Below, piece after piece: positions 57,612-64,000 of a DNA stretch of 64,000 nt. This stretch comes from DASRDZ01 sp035652335. GTDB taxonomy: Bacteria > Chloroflexota > Dormibacteria > Aeolococcales > Aeolococcaceae. Each line of letters opens with the position of its first letter. Positions within the stretch are counted from its first letter, which is position 1. Under the pieces are notes generated by a model. That model was given only the letters and a program-made list of their open reading frames with translations. It did no database searches and was not told the origin of the DNA. Position numbers and translations under genes: made by a program. The stretch is taken from the NCBI GenBank assembly GCA_035652335.1, contig DASRDZ010000005.1:17915-81914 (forward strand). Reading direction: 5' to 3'.

Positions 57612-59855
57612 TCAGCCCCAGGAGGTCATCCCCACCACCGGCTGGTTGAGCCGGATGTTGCCCGCCGAGCCGAGGCCCTGGGCGGCGGTGCCGAAGGGGA
57701 AGATGCCGCCGTCGGAGGCCACCAGCCAGTAGCCCTGGCCGCCGGCCGACGCGGCCATGCCCACGATCGGCTTGTTGAGGTGGATGCCGCCGGTCGAGCC
57801 GCAGCCGCAGGCGTTGCCGAAGGGGAACATGCCGCCGTCGGAGGCCACCAGCCAGTAGCCGTCGCCGGTCGGCGTCGAGGCCATGCCCACGATCGGCTGG
57901 TTGAGGTGCATGCCGCCGGTCGAGCCGTAGGAGTGCTGCATCGCGTCGCCGAAGGGGAAGATCCCGCCGTCGCTGGCCACCAGCCAGTAGCCGTTGCCGG
58001 AGGGCGTCGGCGCCATGCCGACGATGGGCTGGTTGAGGTGGATGTTGCCGGTCGAGCCGTAGGAGTGGTTGACCGCGTCGCCGAAGGGGAAGATGCCGCC
58101 GTCGGAGGCCACCAGCCAGTAGCCGTTGCCGCTGGCCGTCCTGGCCATGCCGACGATGGGTTTGTTGAGGGGGATGCCGCCGGTCGAGCCGTACCCGCCC
58201 GCGTCACCGAAGGGGAAGATGCCGCCGTCGGAGGCCACCAGCCAGTAGCCCCCGCCGTCCTTGGTGCGGGCCATGCCGACGATGGGCTGGTTGAGGTGGA
58301 AGCCTCCGGTCGAGCCGTAGTACGGCGCCGACCCGTAGGTGAACATGCCGCCGTCCGCGGCCACCAGCCAGTAGCCGGGGTTGCCCGGCACGGGCGGCGG
58401 GGGCGGGCCCAGCTTGGCGCCGACGCTGTTGCCGGTGCGCTGCATGTCGTGGTGGAAGGTCGGCCACTGGTGGTCGGCGACCGGGTTGAGCATGGCGGCG
58501 GTGGTGCCGGGGATCTGGAAGGCGCTCACCACCCACGAGGTCTCAGCCTGTGGGCCGGCGTTGCTGCCCTGGGACACCGCGATCACCGAGAGCGTCCTGC
58601 CGTCCAGGCTGGCCACGGTGGGCGTCGACCAGGTGACGCCGGGGAGCAGCGTGTCCGAGACCAGGCCGCCGCTCGCGTTGTAGGCGAGCAGGTGCTGGCC
58701 GGCGCCGATCCAGACGCCGTTGTTGCCGCTGCTGTCGACGGGGGCGATGATCGGCGAGCCGAAGAGCGCGCCGTAGCCCGGGGTGACCTTCCACTGCAGG
58801 TTGCCGTTGGCGTCCCACACGTAGACCGACCCGTCGAGGCTGTTCTCCACCACCGACTGGTCCCACGGGTTGCCCAGCAGGTGCCCGACGGCGGGCGAGG
58901 CGAAGTTCTGCCCGCCGGTGCCGGCGGTCCAGTGCCAGCCGGTCTCGCCGAAGGCGTTGACGTAGTTGCCGCGCGGCTCCGGGAAGTTGAGGCCGGTGCC
59001 GGTGACGATCGCGTTGTTGTGCTCGTTGTGCAGGTCGGCCACCGCCGGCGAGGCCCAGGGCGTCTGGTCGATGAGCTGGGTGTAGGGCAGCCGCGCCCCG
59101 TAGGGGTTGAAGGACCAGTACACGCCGCCCGAGGGGTACGGCTCGGTGGAGCCGCCCGACGAGTCGGAGCCGATGATGATCGACATCTGGCCCAGGTGCT
59201 CGTAGTCGGCGAGCGCCGGCGTGTCCCAGATGGTGTCGAAGAGGTTGATGGGGAAGCTGTTGAGGATGTGGCCGTTGCGGTCCCACGCGTAGAGCGTGTG
59301 GTCCCAGCTCCCCGCCACCAGCTCCTGGCCGCCGTTGCCGTAGAGGTCGCCGACGGCGACGCCGCCGAAGAAGCCCTTGGGGAAGTTGGAGGCCAGCGGG
59401 TGCGAGGTCACGGGGAAGCCGGGCTGGTTGCTGCCGTCGGCGTTCCAGACCTGGACGTTGCCGGACTCGCTGGTCTCGATGACCTCCAGCCTGCCGTCGC
59501 CGTTGAGGTCGGCGAGGGTGGGCGAGGCGTGGGCGGGGCCGGGGCCGGCCGAGCGCGGCCAGGCGCCGTTGAGCACCCCGAGCCCGCTGTTGAGCAGCAC
59601 GACGTTGCCGTCGGGGAAGGCCGCGGCGACCTCAGCGCCGCCGTTGCCGAGCACGTCGCCCACCGCCACCCCCGCGAAGGGCTGCGGCGCCGTGCCGTAG
59701 GCGGACGGGGAGTTGTCTCCCGCGGGGAGGTGCTCGACGTACTGGCCGGTGAGGGCCAGCCCGGGCGCCGAGGCCTGGGCCGGGACGGTCGAGCCGGAGG
59801 CGAGGCTCAGCGCCGCGACGGGGAGCAGGGCGGGCAACAGGAAGAGTCGTCGCAT
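57612..59855 (-). CDS. Secreted FG-GAP/VCBS-like beta-propeller protein with C-terminal 42-aa repeats
   Basis: 747 aa. Signal peptide of about 30 residues (MRRLFLLPALLPVAALSLASGS). Residues 50-470 hold FG-GAP/VCBS-like blades, recognisable by GVAVGDVLGNGGAEVAAAFPDG, TLADLNGDGRLEVIETSESG and GVAVGDLYGNGGQELVAGSWD, often seen in integrin-like and PQQ-type propellers. Then a Pro-rich linker and six 42-residue repeats. ATG 59855 was chosen for the signal peptide; upstream in-frame extension has no signal. A surface-binding or adhesion role is inferred. Confidence 0.8.
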   Translation of the reverse strand: MRRLFLLPALLPVAALSLASGSTVPAQASAPGLALTGQYVEHLPAGDNSPSAYGTAPQPFAGVAVGDVLGNGGAEVAAAFPDGNVVLLNSGLGVLNGAWPRSAGPGPAHASPTLADLNGDGRLEVIETSESGNVQVWNADGSNQPGFPVTSHPLASNFPKGFFGGVAVGDLYGNGGQELVAGSWDHTLYAWDRNGHILNSFPINLFDTIWDTPALADYEHLGQMSIIIGSDSSGGSTEPYPSGGVYWSFNPYGARLPYTQLIDQTPWASPAVADLHNEHNNAIVTGTGLNFPEPRGNYVNAFGETGWHWTAGTGGQNFASPAVGHLLGNPWDQSVVENSLDGSVYVWDANGNLQWKVTPGYGALFGSPIIAPVDSSGNNGVWIGAGQHLLAYNASGGLVSDTLLPGVTWSTPTVASLDGRTLSVIAVSQGSNAGPQAETSWVVSAFQIPGTTAAMLNPVADHQWPTFHHDMQRTGNSVGAKLGPPPPPVPGNPGYWLVAADGGMFTYGSAPYYGSTGGFHLNQPIVGMARTKDGGGYWLVASDGGIFPFGDAGGYGSTGGIPLNKPIVGMARTASGNGYWLVASDGGIFPFGDAVNHSYGSTGNIHLNQPIVGMAPTPSGNGYWLVASDGGIFPFGDAMQHSYGSTGGMHLNQPIVGMASTPTGDGYWLVASDGGMFPFGNACGCGSTGGIHLNKPIVGMAASAGGQGYWLVASDGGIFPFGTAAQGLGSAGNIRLNQPVVGMTSWG
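57615..58376 (-). repeat. Array of six 42-aa GYW/DGGIF repeats in the FG-GAP protein
   Basis: Six units from GYWLVAADGGMFTYG to VVGMTSWG. Units 3 and 4 carry the long turn AVNHSYGSTG or AMQHSYGSTG; unit 5 has NACGCGSTG. Confidence 0.88.
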
Positions 59856-60071
59856 GGGCAATGTCCGATCCACGTGAAAGGGGGGTGAGCGGGCTGCCCC
59901 CCACTGTGCCGGAGACCATGCGTCCGCTCCGGCCCGCGCGGGCGGAATTCCACCACCTCGTGACATGGCCCAAACAGGCCGGCGCGGCCCTCGGCGCCAC
60001 CCCGAGGTCGATGGGAGCCTTGCAGACAAACGCCTTTGGCGCGTTCACCCCGCGCCGCCGCGGACCGCCGG

Positions 60072-61562
60072 CTAGGGGCAGGTGTAAGGAACTGTTTGGG
60101 TGATCACCCGCTCCGCCGGCTGCAGGACGTGGAAGGTCATCTGCAGCTGCGGCTGGTGGCCGCTGATCCGCCACGGCGGCCCTGAGAGCGCGAAGCTGCC
60201 CTGCGTCGCGCCGATGCTGACCGGGATGTCGGCGCTGTGGAACCCGTCGCTGCGCTCCCAGCGGTAGGTCATCGTGCCCGTCCCCGAGAGCACCGAGCCG
60301 GTGGCCTCGAAGGTGAACACCGTGTTGCAGCCGCCGCTGCTCGGGCTGACGGTGAGCTTGACGTCGGTGCCGATGGTCAGCGGGCCGCCGGCGGTGCTGC
60401 TGCCGCCTCCGAAGGCGCCCAGGGCGTAGGCGGCGCCGACGCCGCCGCCGATGAGCACCGCCGCCAGCAGCACGATCAGCGGGATCAGCCAGGGACGGCG
60501 GCGGTCCTCGCTGTCGACCTCGGTGATGGCGGCCCGCGAGCGGGGCTCCGGCGGGGGGAGGTAGGAGGACGGCGGCGTCACCGGTGGGCGGGCCATCGGC
60601 GGCGGCTGCGGCCCCCCGTGGGCAGCCGTCGAGGCGGGCGGGGGCGGTGTGCTGAAGGTGGGCGGGATGGTGGCGGTGGCGGCCAGCGGGGGCACCGGCG
60701 CCGCGGGGGCGGGGGCGCTCGCCGCGCCGGCGGCCTCCGGCGCGGCCGCGGTGCTGCGGCTGCCGAGGTCGCTGGCCAGGCGCCAGGCCGGGCCCATGCT
60801 CCCGGCGGTGGCGTTGATCAGCGCCGTGCGCAGCTCGGTCGCCGACCCGTAGCGCCGCGAGGCGTCGACCGCCAGGGCGCGGCGGAGCACGTCGGCGACC
60901 GCGGGCAGGGCGGGCGGCCCGATCCGGCCGGGGGAGGGCGTGCTCCCCGTCATCAGCTCCGAGGCGAGCGCGGCGATGGCGTAGAGGTCGGAGGCCGCGT
61001 CGGGTGGCCGGCCCGCCAGCCGCTCGGGGCTGGTGTAGCCGGGGCGCCCCGCGCCGGGCTGGGCGGGGATGCCCTGCATCGCCTGCGACACGGCGAAGCC
61101 GCCCAGCTTGGCGATCCCGCTGGGGCTCACCAGGACGTGCTCGGCGCGGATGTCGCCGTGGACGATGCCGGCCTGGTGCGCCGTCTCCAGGGCGTTGAGG
61201 GCGTCGTCGACCGCCGCGACCGCGGAGGCCGGGGGCAGCGCCTGCCCTGGCGGGGCGATGGCGCGCAGGGAGGCGCCGGGGACCAGCTCCAGCACCAGGT
61301 AGACGCCGTCCTCGACCACCAGGTCGTACACCCCGACGACGTGCGGGTTGCGCAGCCCCGCCACCTGGCGGGCCGCCTCGCCGAGACGGTCGGTGAAGCC
61401 CTCGGTCTCGGCCAGGTGCTGGGCGATCTGCTGCAGCACCACGGGATGGCCGGTGAGCCGGTGCCTGCCGCGGTAGAACGTGCCGCTGCTGCCGGTGGCG
61501 AGGAGCGCCTCGACCTCGTAGTCGCGCAGCGCGGGCAGTCCCGGCGCGCCCGGCTCGGTCAT
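60072..61562 (-). CDS. Membrane-anchored Ser/Thr kinase-like protein, probable pseudokinase
   Basis: 496 aa. Kinase fold at residues 12-260: Gly-rich loop ATGSSGTFYRG, HGDIRAEHVLV and SPERLAG. The ATP-handling residues are degenerate: the VAIK lysine is Gln44 in VVLQ, the HRD loop is HGD (Asp137 kept) with His142 for Asn, and DFG is replaced by GGFA at 154-157. A Pro-rich linker (285-345), one membrane helix (about 357-381) and an external domain with Cys412 and Cys495 follow. Likely a scaffold or binding protein of the PknB type rather than an active kinase. ATGA coupling to the zinc ribbon gene. Confidence 0.82.
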   Translation of the reverse strand: MTEPGAPGLPALRDYEVEALLATGSSGTFYRGRHRLTGHPVVLQQIAQHLAETEGFTDRLGEAARQVAGLRNPHVVGVYDLVVEDGVYLVLELVPGASLRAIAPPGQALPPASAVAAVDDALNALETAHQAGIVHGDIRAEHVLVSPSGIAKLGGFAVSQAMQGIPAQPGAGRPGYTSPERLAGRPPDAASDLYAIAALASELMTGSTPSPGRIGPPALPAVADVLRRALAVDASRRYGSATELRTALINATAGSMGPAWRLASDLGSRSTAAAPEAAGAASAPAPAAPVPPLAATATIPPTFSTPPPPASTAAHGGPQPPPMARPPVTPPSSYLPPPEPRSRAAITEVDSEDRRRPWLIPLIVLLAAVLIGGGVGAAYALGAFGGGSSTAGGPLTIGTDVKLTVSPSSGGCNTVFTFEATGSVLSGTGTMTYRWERSDGFHSADIPVSIGATQGSFALSGPPWRISGHQPQLQMTFHVLQPAERVITQTVPYTCP

Positions 61563-61765
61563 CGCCGCCGCGCCGGGCCGCCGCCGGCCAGGCTGGGCAG
61601 CGACCAGAAGCTGCGCTCGCAGTCGCGGCAGCGCCACTCCTGGCCGGTGACCACGTCGCCGGCGTCCCCGGCGGGGGCCAGCTCGGTGCGCCGTCCGCCG
61701 CAGTGGGGGCACAGCGGCGCCAGCCCCGGGAGGGCCATCTGGGCGCCGCTCGTACGCCTGTTCAT
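61559..61765 (-). CDS. Small zinc-ribbon protein upstream of the kinase-like gene
   Basis: 68 aa. Two CxxC pairs: Cys19/Cys22 (CPHC) and Cys46/Cys49 (CRDC) in a zinc-ribbon layout. TAGGCT ends 8 bases before ATG 61765, so a leaderless start is likely. The stop overlaps the kinase-like start as ATGA. Function unknown; a regulatory or binding partner of the kinase-like protein is possible. Confidence 0.65.
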   Translation of the reverse strand: MNRRTSGAQMALPGLAPLCPHCGGRRTELAPAGDAGDVVTGQEWRCRDCERSFWSLPSLAGGGPARRR

Positions 61766-61773
61766 CGCGGGTC

Positions 61774-61779
61774 AGCCTA
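61774..61779 (-). promoter_or_regulatory. Candidate -10 box TAGGCT, leaderless type
   Basis: Minus-strand TAGGCT with 8 bases to ATG 61765. Confidence 0.55.
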
Positions 61780-61806
61780 CGCGCTGCGCGCCGGCTTGTG
61801 CAGGGC

Positions 61807-63075
61807 CTACGGGTAGATCCCGCGGACCGCGGTGGCGTCGGCGACGCGCTTGACGGCGACGAGGTATGCGCCCATGCGCAGCGAGGTGTGATGGGCGTCC
61901 GCCTGCTCCGCCGTCTGGGCGAAGGCCTTGCGCATCACCTTCTCCAGGCGCTGGTTGATCTCGCCCTCCTCCCAGAAGAAGGACTGGATGTCCTGCACCC
62001 ACTCGAAGTACGACACGGTGACACCGCCGGCGTTGGCCAGGATGTCGGGCACCACCACCGCGCCGCGCTTTTCGAGGATGCGGTCGGCGTCGGGAGTGGT
62101 CGGACCGTTGGCGCCCTCGACGATCAGCGTCGCCGCGATGCGCCCGGCGTTGCGCGCGGTGATCTGGTTCTCCAGCGCCGCCGGCACCAGCATGTCGACG
62201 GGCAGCTCCAGCAGCGCCTCGTTGGACACCGGCTCGGTGCCGGGGAACCCCTCGAGCCGCCCGTGCTCGGCGCGGTGCTCGACCACCGCCGCGACGTCGA
62301 GCCCCGCGGGCGAGTAGATCCCGCCATACACGTCCGAAACTGCGCAGACCTTGAAGCCGGCCTCGCTCATCAGCCGCGCGGCGGTGCCGCCGACGTTGCC
62401 GAAGCCCTGGACGGCGACGGTCGTCGACGCCGGGTCGCGCCCCACCCGGCGGCACGCCTCGAGGGAGACGATGGTGACGCCGCGTCCGGTCGCCGCCGGG
62501 CGCCCCTCCGAGCCGCCGATCTCCAGCGGCTTGCCGGTCACCACGGCGGGCACGGAGAAGCCCGACTCCATGGAGACGGTGTCCATGATCCAGGCCATGA
62601 TCTCCGCGTTGGTGTTGACGTCGGGCGCGGGGATGTCGGACTCGGGGCCGATCAGCACCGCGATCTCCGAGGCGAAGCGCCGGGTCAGCCGCTCCAGCTC
62701 GCGATGCGACAGCTCGGCGGGGTCGACGATGACGCCGCCCTTGGCGCCGCCGAAGGGGAGGTTGGCGATGGCGCACTTCCAGGTCATCCACATCGCCAGC
62801 GCCTTGACCTCGTCGAGCGACACCTGCGGGTGGAAGCGCAGGCCGCCCTTGGCCGGACCGCGCGTCAGGTTGTGCTGCACGCGGTAGCCCTCGAACATGC
62901 GCAGCGAGCCGTCGTCCATCTTCACAGGGAAGCGCACGGTGAACTCGCGACGCACCTCGCGCAGCACCGCGCGGAGACCCTGGGAGAGGCCGAGCAGCTC
63001 GGCGGCGGCGTCGAACTGGGCCTGGGCGTTGAGCCAGGGATTGTCGAGCGAGGGGACGGCGGCGGCGACGCTCAC
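61807..63075 (-). CDS. gdhA: NAD(P)-dependent glutamate dehydrogenase
   Basis: 422 aa. Substrate site KGGLRFHPQVSLDEVKALAMWMTWKCAIANLPFGGAKGGV with the catalytic lysine, PAPDVNTNAEIMAWIMDTVS, and the dinucleotide site VAVQGFGNVGGTAARLM. Converts glutamate and 2-oxoglutarate plus ammonia. GTG 63075 is supported by TACGCT 8 bases upstream; that box and the one for corA make a divergent leaderless promoter pair. Confidence 0.94.
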   Translation of the reverse strand: MSVAAAVPSLDNPWLNAQAQFDAAAELLGLSQGLRAVLREVRREFTVRFPVKMDDGSLRMFEGYRVQHNLTRGPAKGGLRFHPQVSLDEVKALAMWMTWKCAIANLPFGGAKGGVIVDPAELSHRELERLTRRFASEIAVLIGPESDIPAPDVNTNAEIMAWIMDTVSMESGFSVPAVVTGKPLEIGGSEGRPAATGRGVTIVSLEACRRVGRDPASTTVAVQGFGNVGGTAARLMSEAGFKVCAVSDVYGGIYSPAGLDVAAVVEHRAEHGRLEGFPGTEPVSNEALLELPVDMLVPAALENQITARNAGRIAATLIVEGANGPTTPDADRILEKRGAVVVPDILANAGGVTVSYFEWVQDIQSFFWEEGEINQRLEKVMRKAFAQTAEQADAHHTSLRMGAYLVAVKRVADATAVRGIYP

Positions 63076-63083
63076 GTGGGCGC

Positions 63084-63089
63084 AGCGTA
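63084..63089 (-). promoter_or_regulatory. Candidate -10 box TACGCT for gdhA, leaderless GTG
   Basis: Minus-strand TACGCT with 8 bases to the GTG start at 63075. Confidence 0.5.
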
Positions 63090-63131
63090 GCAGCGCGCGA
63101 TGACCCCCGCCACTCCCGCGGCCGCCCGGGC

Positions 63132-63137
63132 TACCAT
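63132..63137 (+). promoter_or_regulatory. Candidate -10 box TACCAT for the CorA-like gene
   Basis: TACCAT with 9 bases to ATG 63147; divergent to the gdhA box, 42 bases apart. Confidence 0.5.
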
Positions 63138-63146
63138 CGCCCGCAG

Positions 63147-64000
63147 ATGATCTCTGCGCGCGTCGACGGGACCCACGTCGAGCTCCCGCCGGTCGAGCGG
63201 GTGCGCGCCTGGACGGCGCAGGACGGGCTGCTCTGGCTCGACGTCTCCGCCCCCGCCGCCGCCGACCTCGGCTGGCTGGAGCAGGCGCTCCGCCCCCATC
63301 CCCTGGTGATGGAGGACCTGCAGCACCGCAACCAGCGCCCCAAGGTCGACGACTACCCGACCCTGCTCTTCGTCGTCCTCTTCGGCGCCGTCCGCGGCGG
63401 GGACGGGACGCTCACCCTCTCCGAGGTGCACCTGCTGGTGGGGGACTCCTGGGTCGCCACCGTCAGCGACGTCGAGGTGCCCGCCCTGCGCAAGCTCTTC
63501 GAGGCCTGCGAGGTGCGGCCCGAGCTGGGCCGGGGCGGGCCGAGCCGGCTCTTCCACCGCATCTGCGACACGCTGGTCGACTCCATGTTCCCCGTCCTCG
63601 ACGAGGTCGACGACGAGATCGACAGGGTGGAGACCAACATCGTCGAGCGCGCCGACGCCACCACCGTCGCCGACATCTTCCGGCTCAAGCGCGAGCTCAA
63701 CGCGCTGCGCCGCGTGCTGGGGCCGCAGCGCGACCTGTTCCAGCTCCTCTCCGGTCCCCGCGCCGCCCGCCTCGACGCCGAGGCGCAGCTCTACCTGCGC
63801 GACGTCTACGACCACGCCGTGCGCATGGTCGAGCAGATCGACTCCTACCGCGACATCGTCACCGGCGCGCTCGACGTGTATCTGTCAAGTGTGTCCAATA
63901 GGCTCGGCGAGCAGACCCGCCGCCTCACCATCGTGGCCACCATCTTCCTGCCGCTCACCTTCCTCACCGGCTTCTTCGGCATGAACTTCGGCGTGCTGGT
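63147..64000 (+). CDS. corA: CorA-family magnesium/divalent metal transporter (3' partial)
   Basis: At least 284 aa, running off the window. Soluble funnel domain with LLWLDVSAPAAADLGWLEQAL, long helices, then the first membrane helix and the family gate FFGMNFGV (the GMN motif) at the end. Transports Mg2+ or Co2+/Ni2+ into the cell. Leaderless start ATG 63147. The second helix lies outside the window. Confidence 0.93.
   Translation, partial: MISARVDGTHVELPPVERVRAWTAQDGLLWLDVSAPAAADLGWLEQALRPHPLVMEDLQHRNQRPKVDDYPTLLFVVLFGAVRGGDGTLTLSEVHLLVGDSWVATVSDVEVPALRKLFEACEVRPELGRGGPSRLFHRICDTLVDSMFPVLDEVDDEIDRVETNIVERADATTVADIFRLKRELNALRRVLGPQRDLFQLLSGPRAARLDAEAQLYLRDVYDHAVRMVEQIDSYRDIVTGALDVYLSSVSNRLGEQTRRLTIVATIFLPLTFLTGFFGMNFGVL

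Overview
The window is a very GC-rich, gene-dense bacterial chromosome segment with no tRNA, rRNA, insertion sequence, transposase, integrase or CRISPR array that I can see. The organism is probably a monoderm-type terrabacterium. Many secreted proteins carry GYWLVASDGG-type 42-residue repeats, a style I associate with Acidimicrobiia and Candidatus Dormibacterota. Rhamnose and DprE1/DprE2 envelope genes resemble those of Mycobacteriales. Transcripts look leaderless: a TAnnnT -10 box repeatedly sits 7-11 bases before a start codon. Dormibacterota or a deep actinobacterial lineage is my guess, and it is an inference only.

Layout. 1-5855: three secreted proteins (CHAP amidase-like, S53 peptidase, sialidase/TIG-like) that share one C-terminal repeat domain. 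5958-7765: a family 2 glycosyltransferase coupled to a GT75/reversibly-glycosylated-polypeptide homologue (UDP-arabinopyranose mutase-like). 7785-16108 (minus): a membrane protein, a Wzt/Wzm-type polysaccharide ABC exporter, two family 4 glycosyltransferases interleaved with two small coiled-coil proteins, and a DUF2142-like membrane protein. 16215-20832: UDP-xylose synthase, UDP-glucose dehydrogenase, an FAD oxidoreductase and a GtrA protein. 20874-27190 (minus): a methyltransferase/double glycosyltransferase fusion and the complete dTDP-rhamnose set rmlA-C-B-D. 27380-31562: a GH18-like repeat protein and another glycosyltransferase plus membrane-protein pair.

31575-33408 holds housekeeping apt and ahcY. 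33405-38822 holds large polytopic membrane proteins and a lipoprotein. 39013-50083 is a long plus-strand run: repeat protein, GT2, flippase, GT4, AftD-like giant GT-C protein, two more GT2s, FkbM methyltransferase and an alpha/beta hydrolase-like protein. 50117-56582 is a tightly coupled operon of TldD, TldE, decaprenyl-phosphate phosphoribosyltransferase, DprE1, DprE2 and a HAD phosphatase. 56579-63075 (minus) has queuosine salvage, an FG-GAP/VCBS-like repeat protein, a degenerate Ser/Thr kinase, a zinc ribbon and glutamate dehydrogenase. A CorA-like transporter runs off the right end.

Together, most of the window reads as an envelope-glycan island. It makes activated rhamnose, UDP-GlcA, UDP-xylose and very probably decaprenyl-phosphoryl-arabinose. 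It assembles glycan with several glycosyltransferases, exports or flips it (Wzm/Wzt, a flippase) and finishes it with GT-C membrane transferases. The combination echoes the mycobacterial arabinogalactan locus but has its own additions. The most interesting signals are the shared repeat domain fused to unrelated heads, the leaderless promoter pattern, tiny leaderless ORFs abutting the starts of operons, the GT75 homologue, the HAD protein in the DPA operon and the degenerate kinase. No gene-free stretch exceeds about 220 bases.
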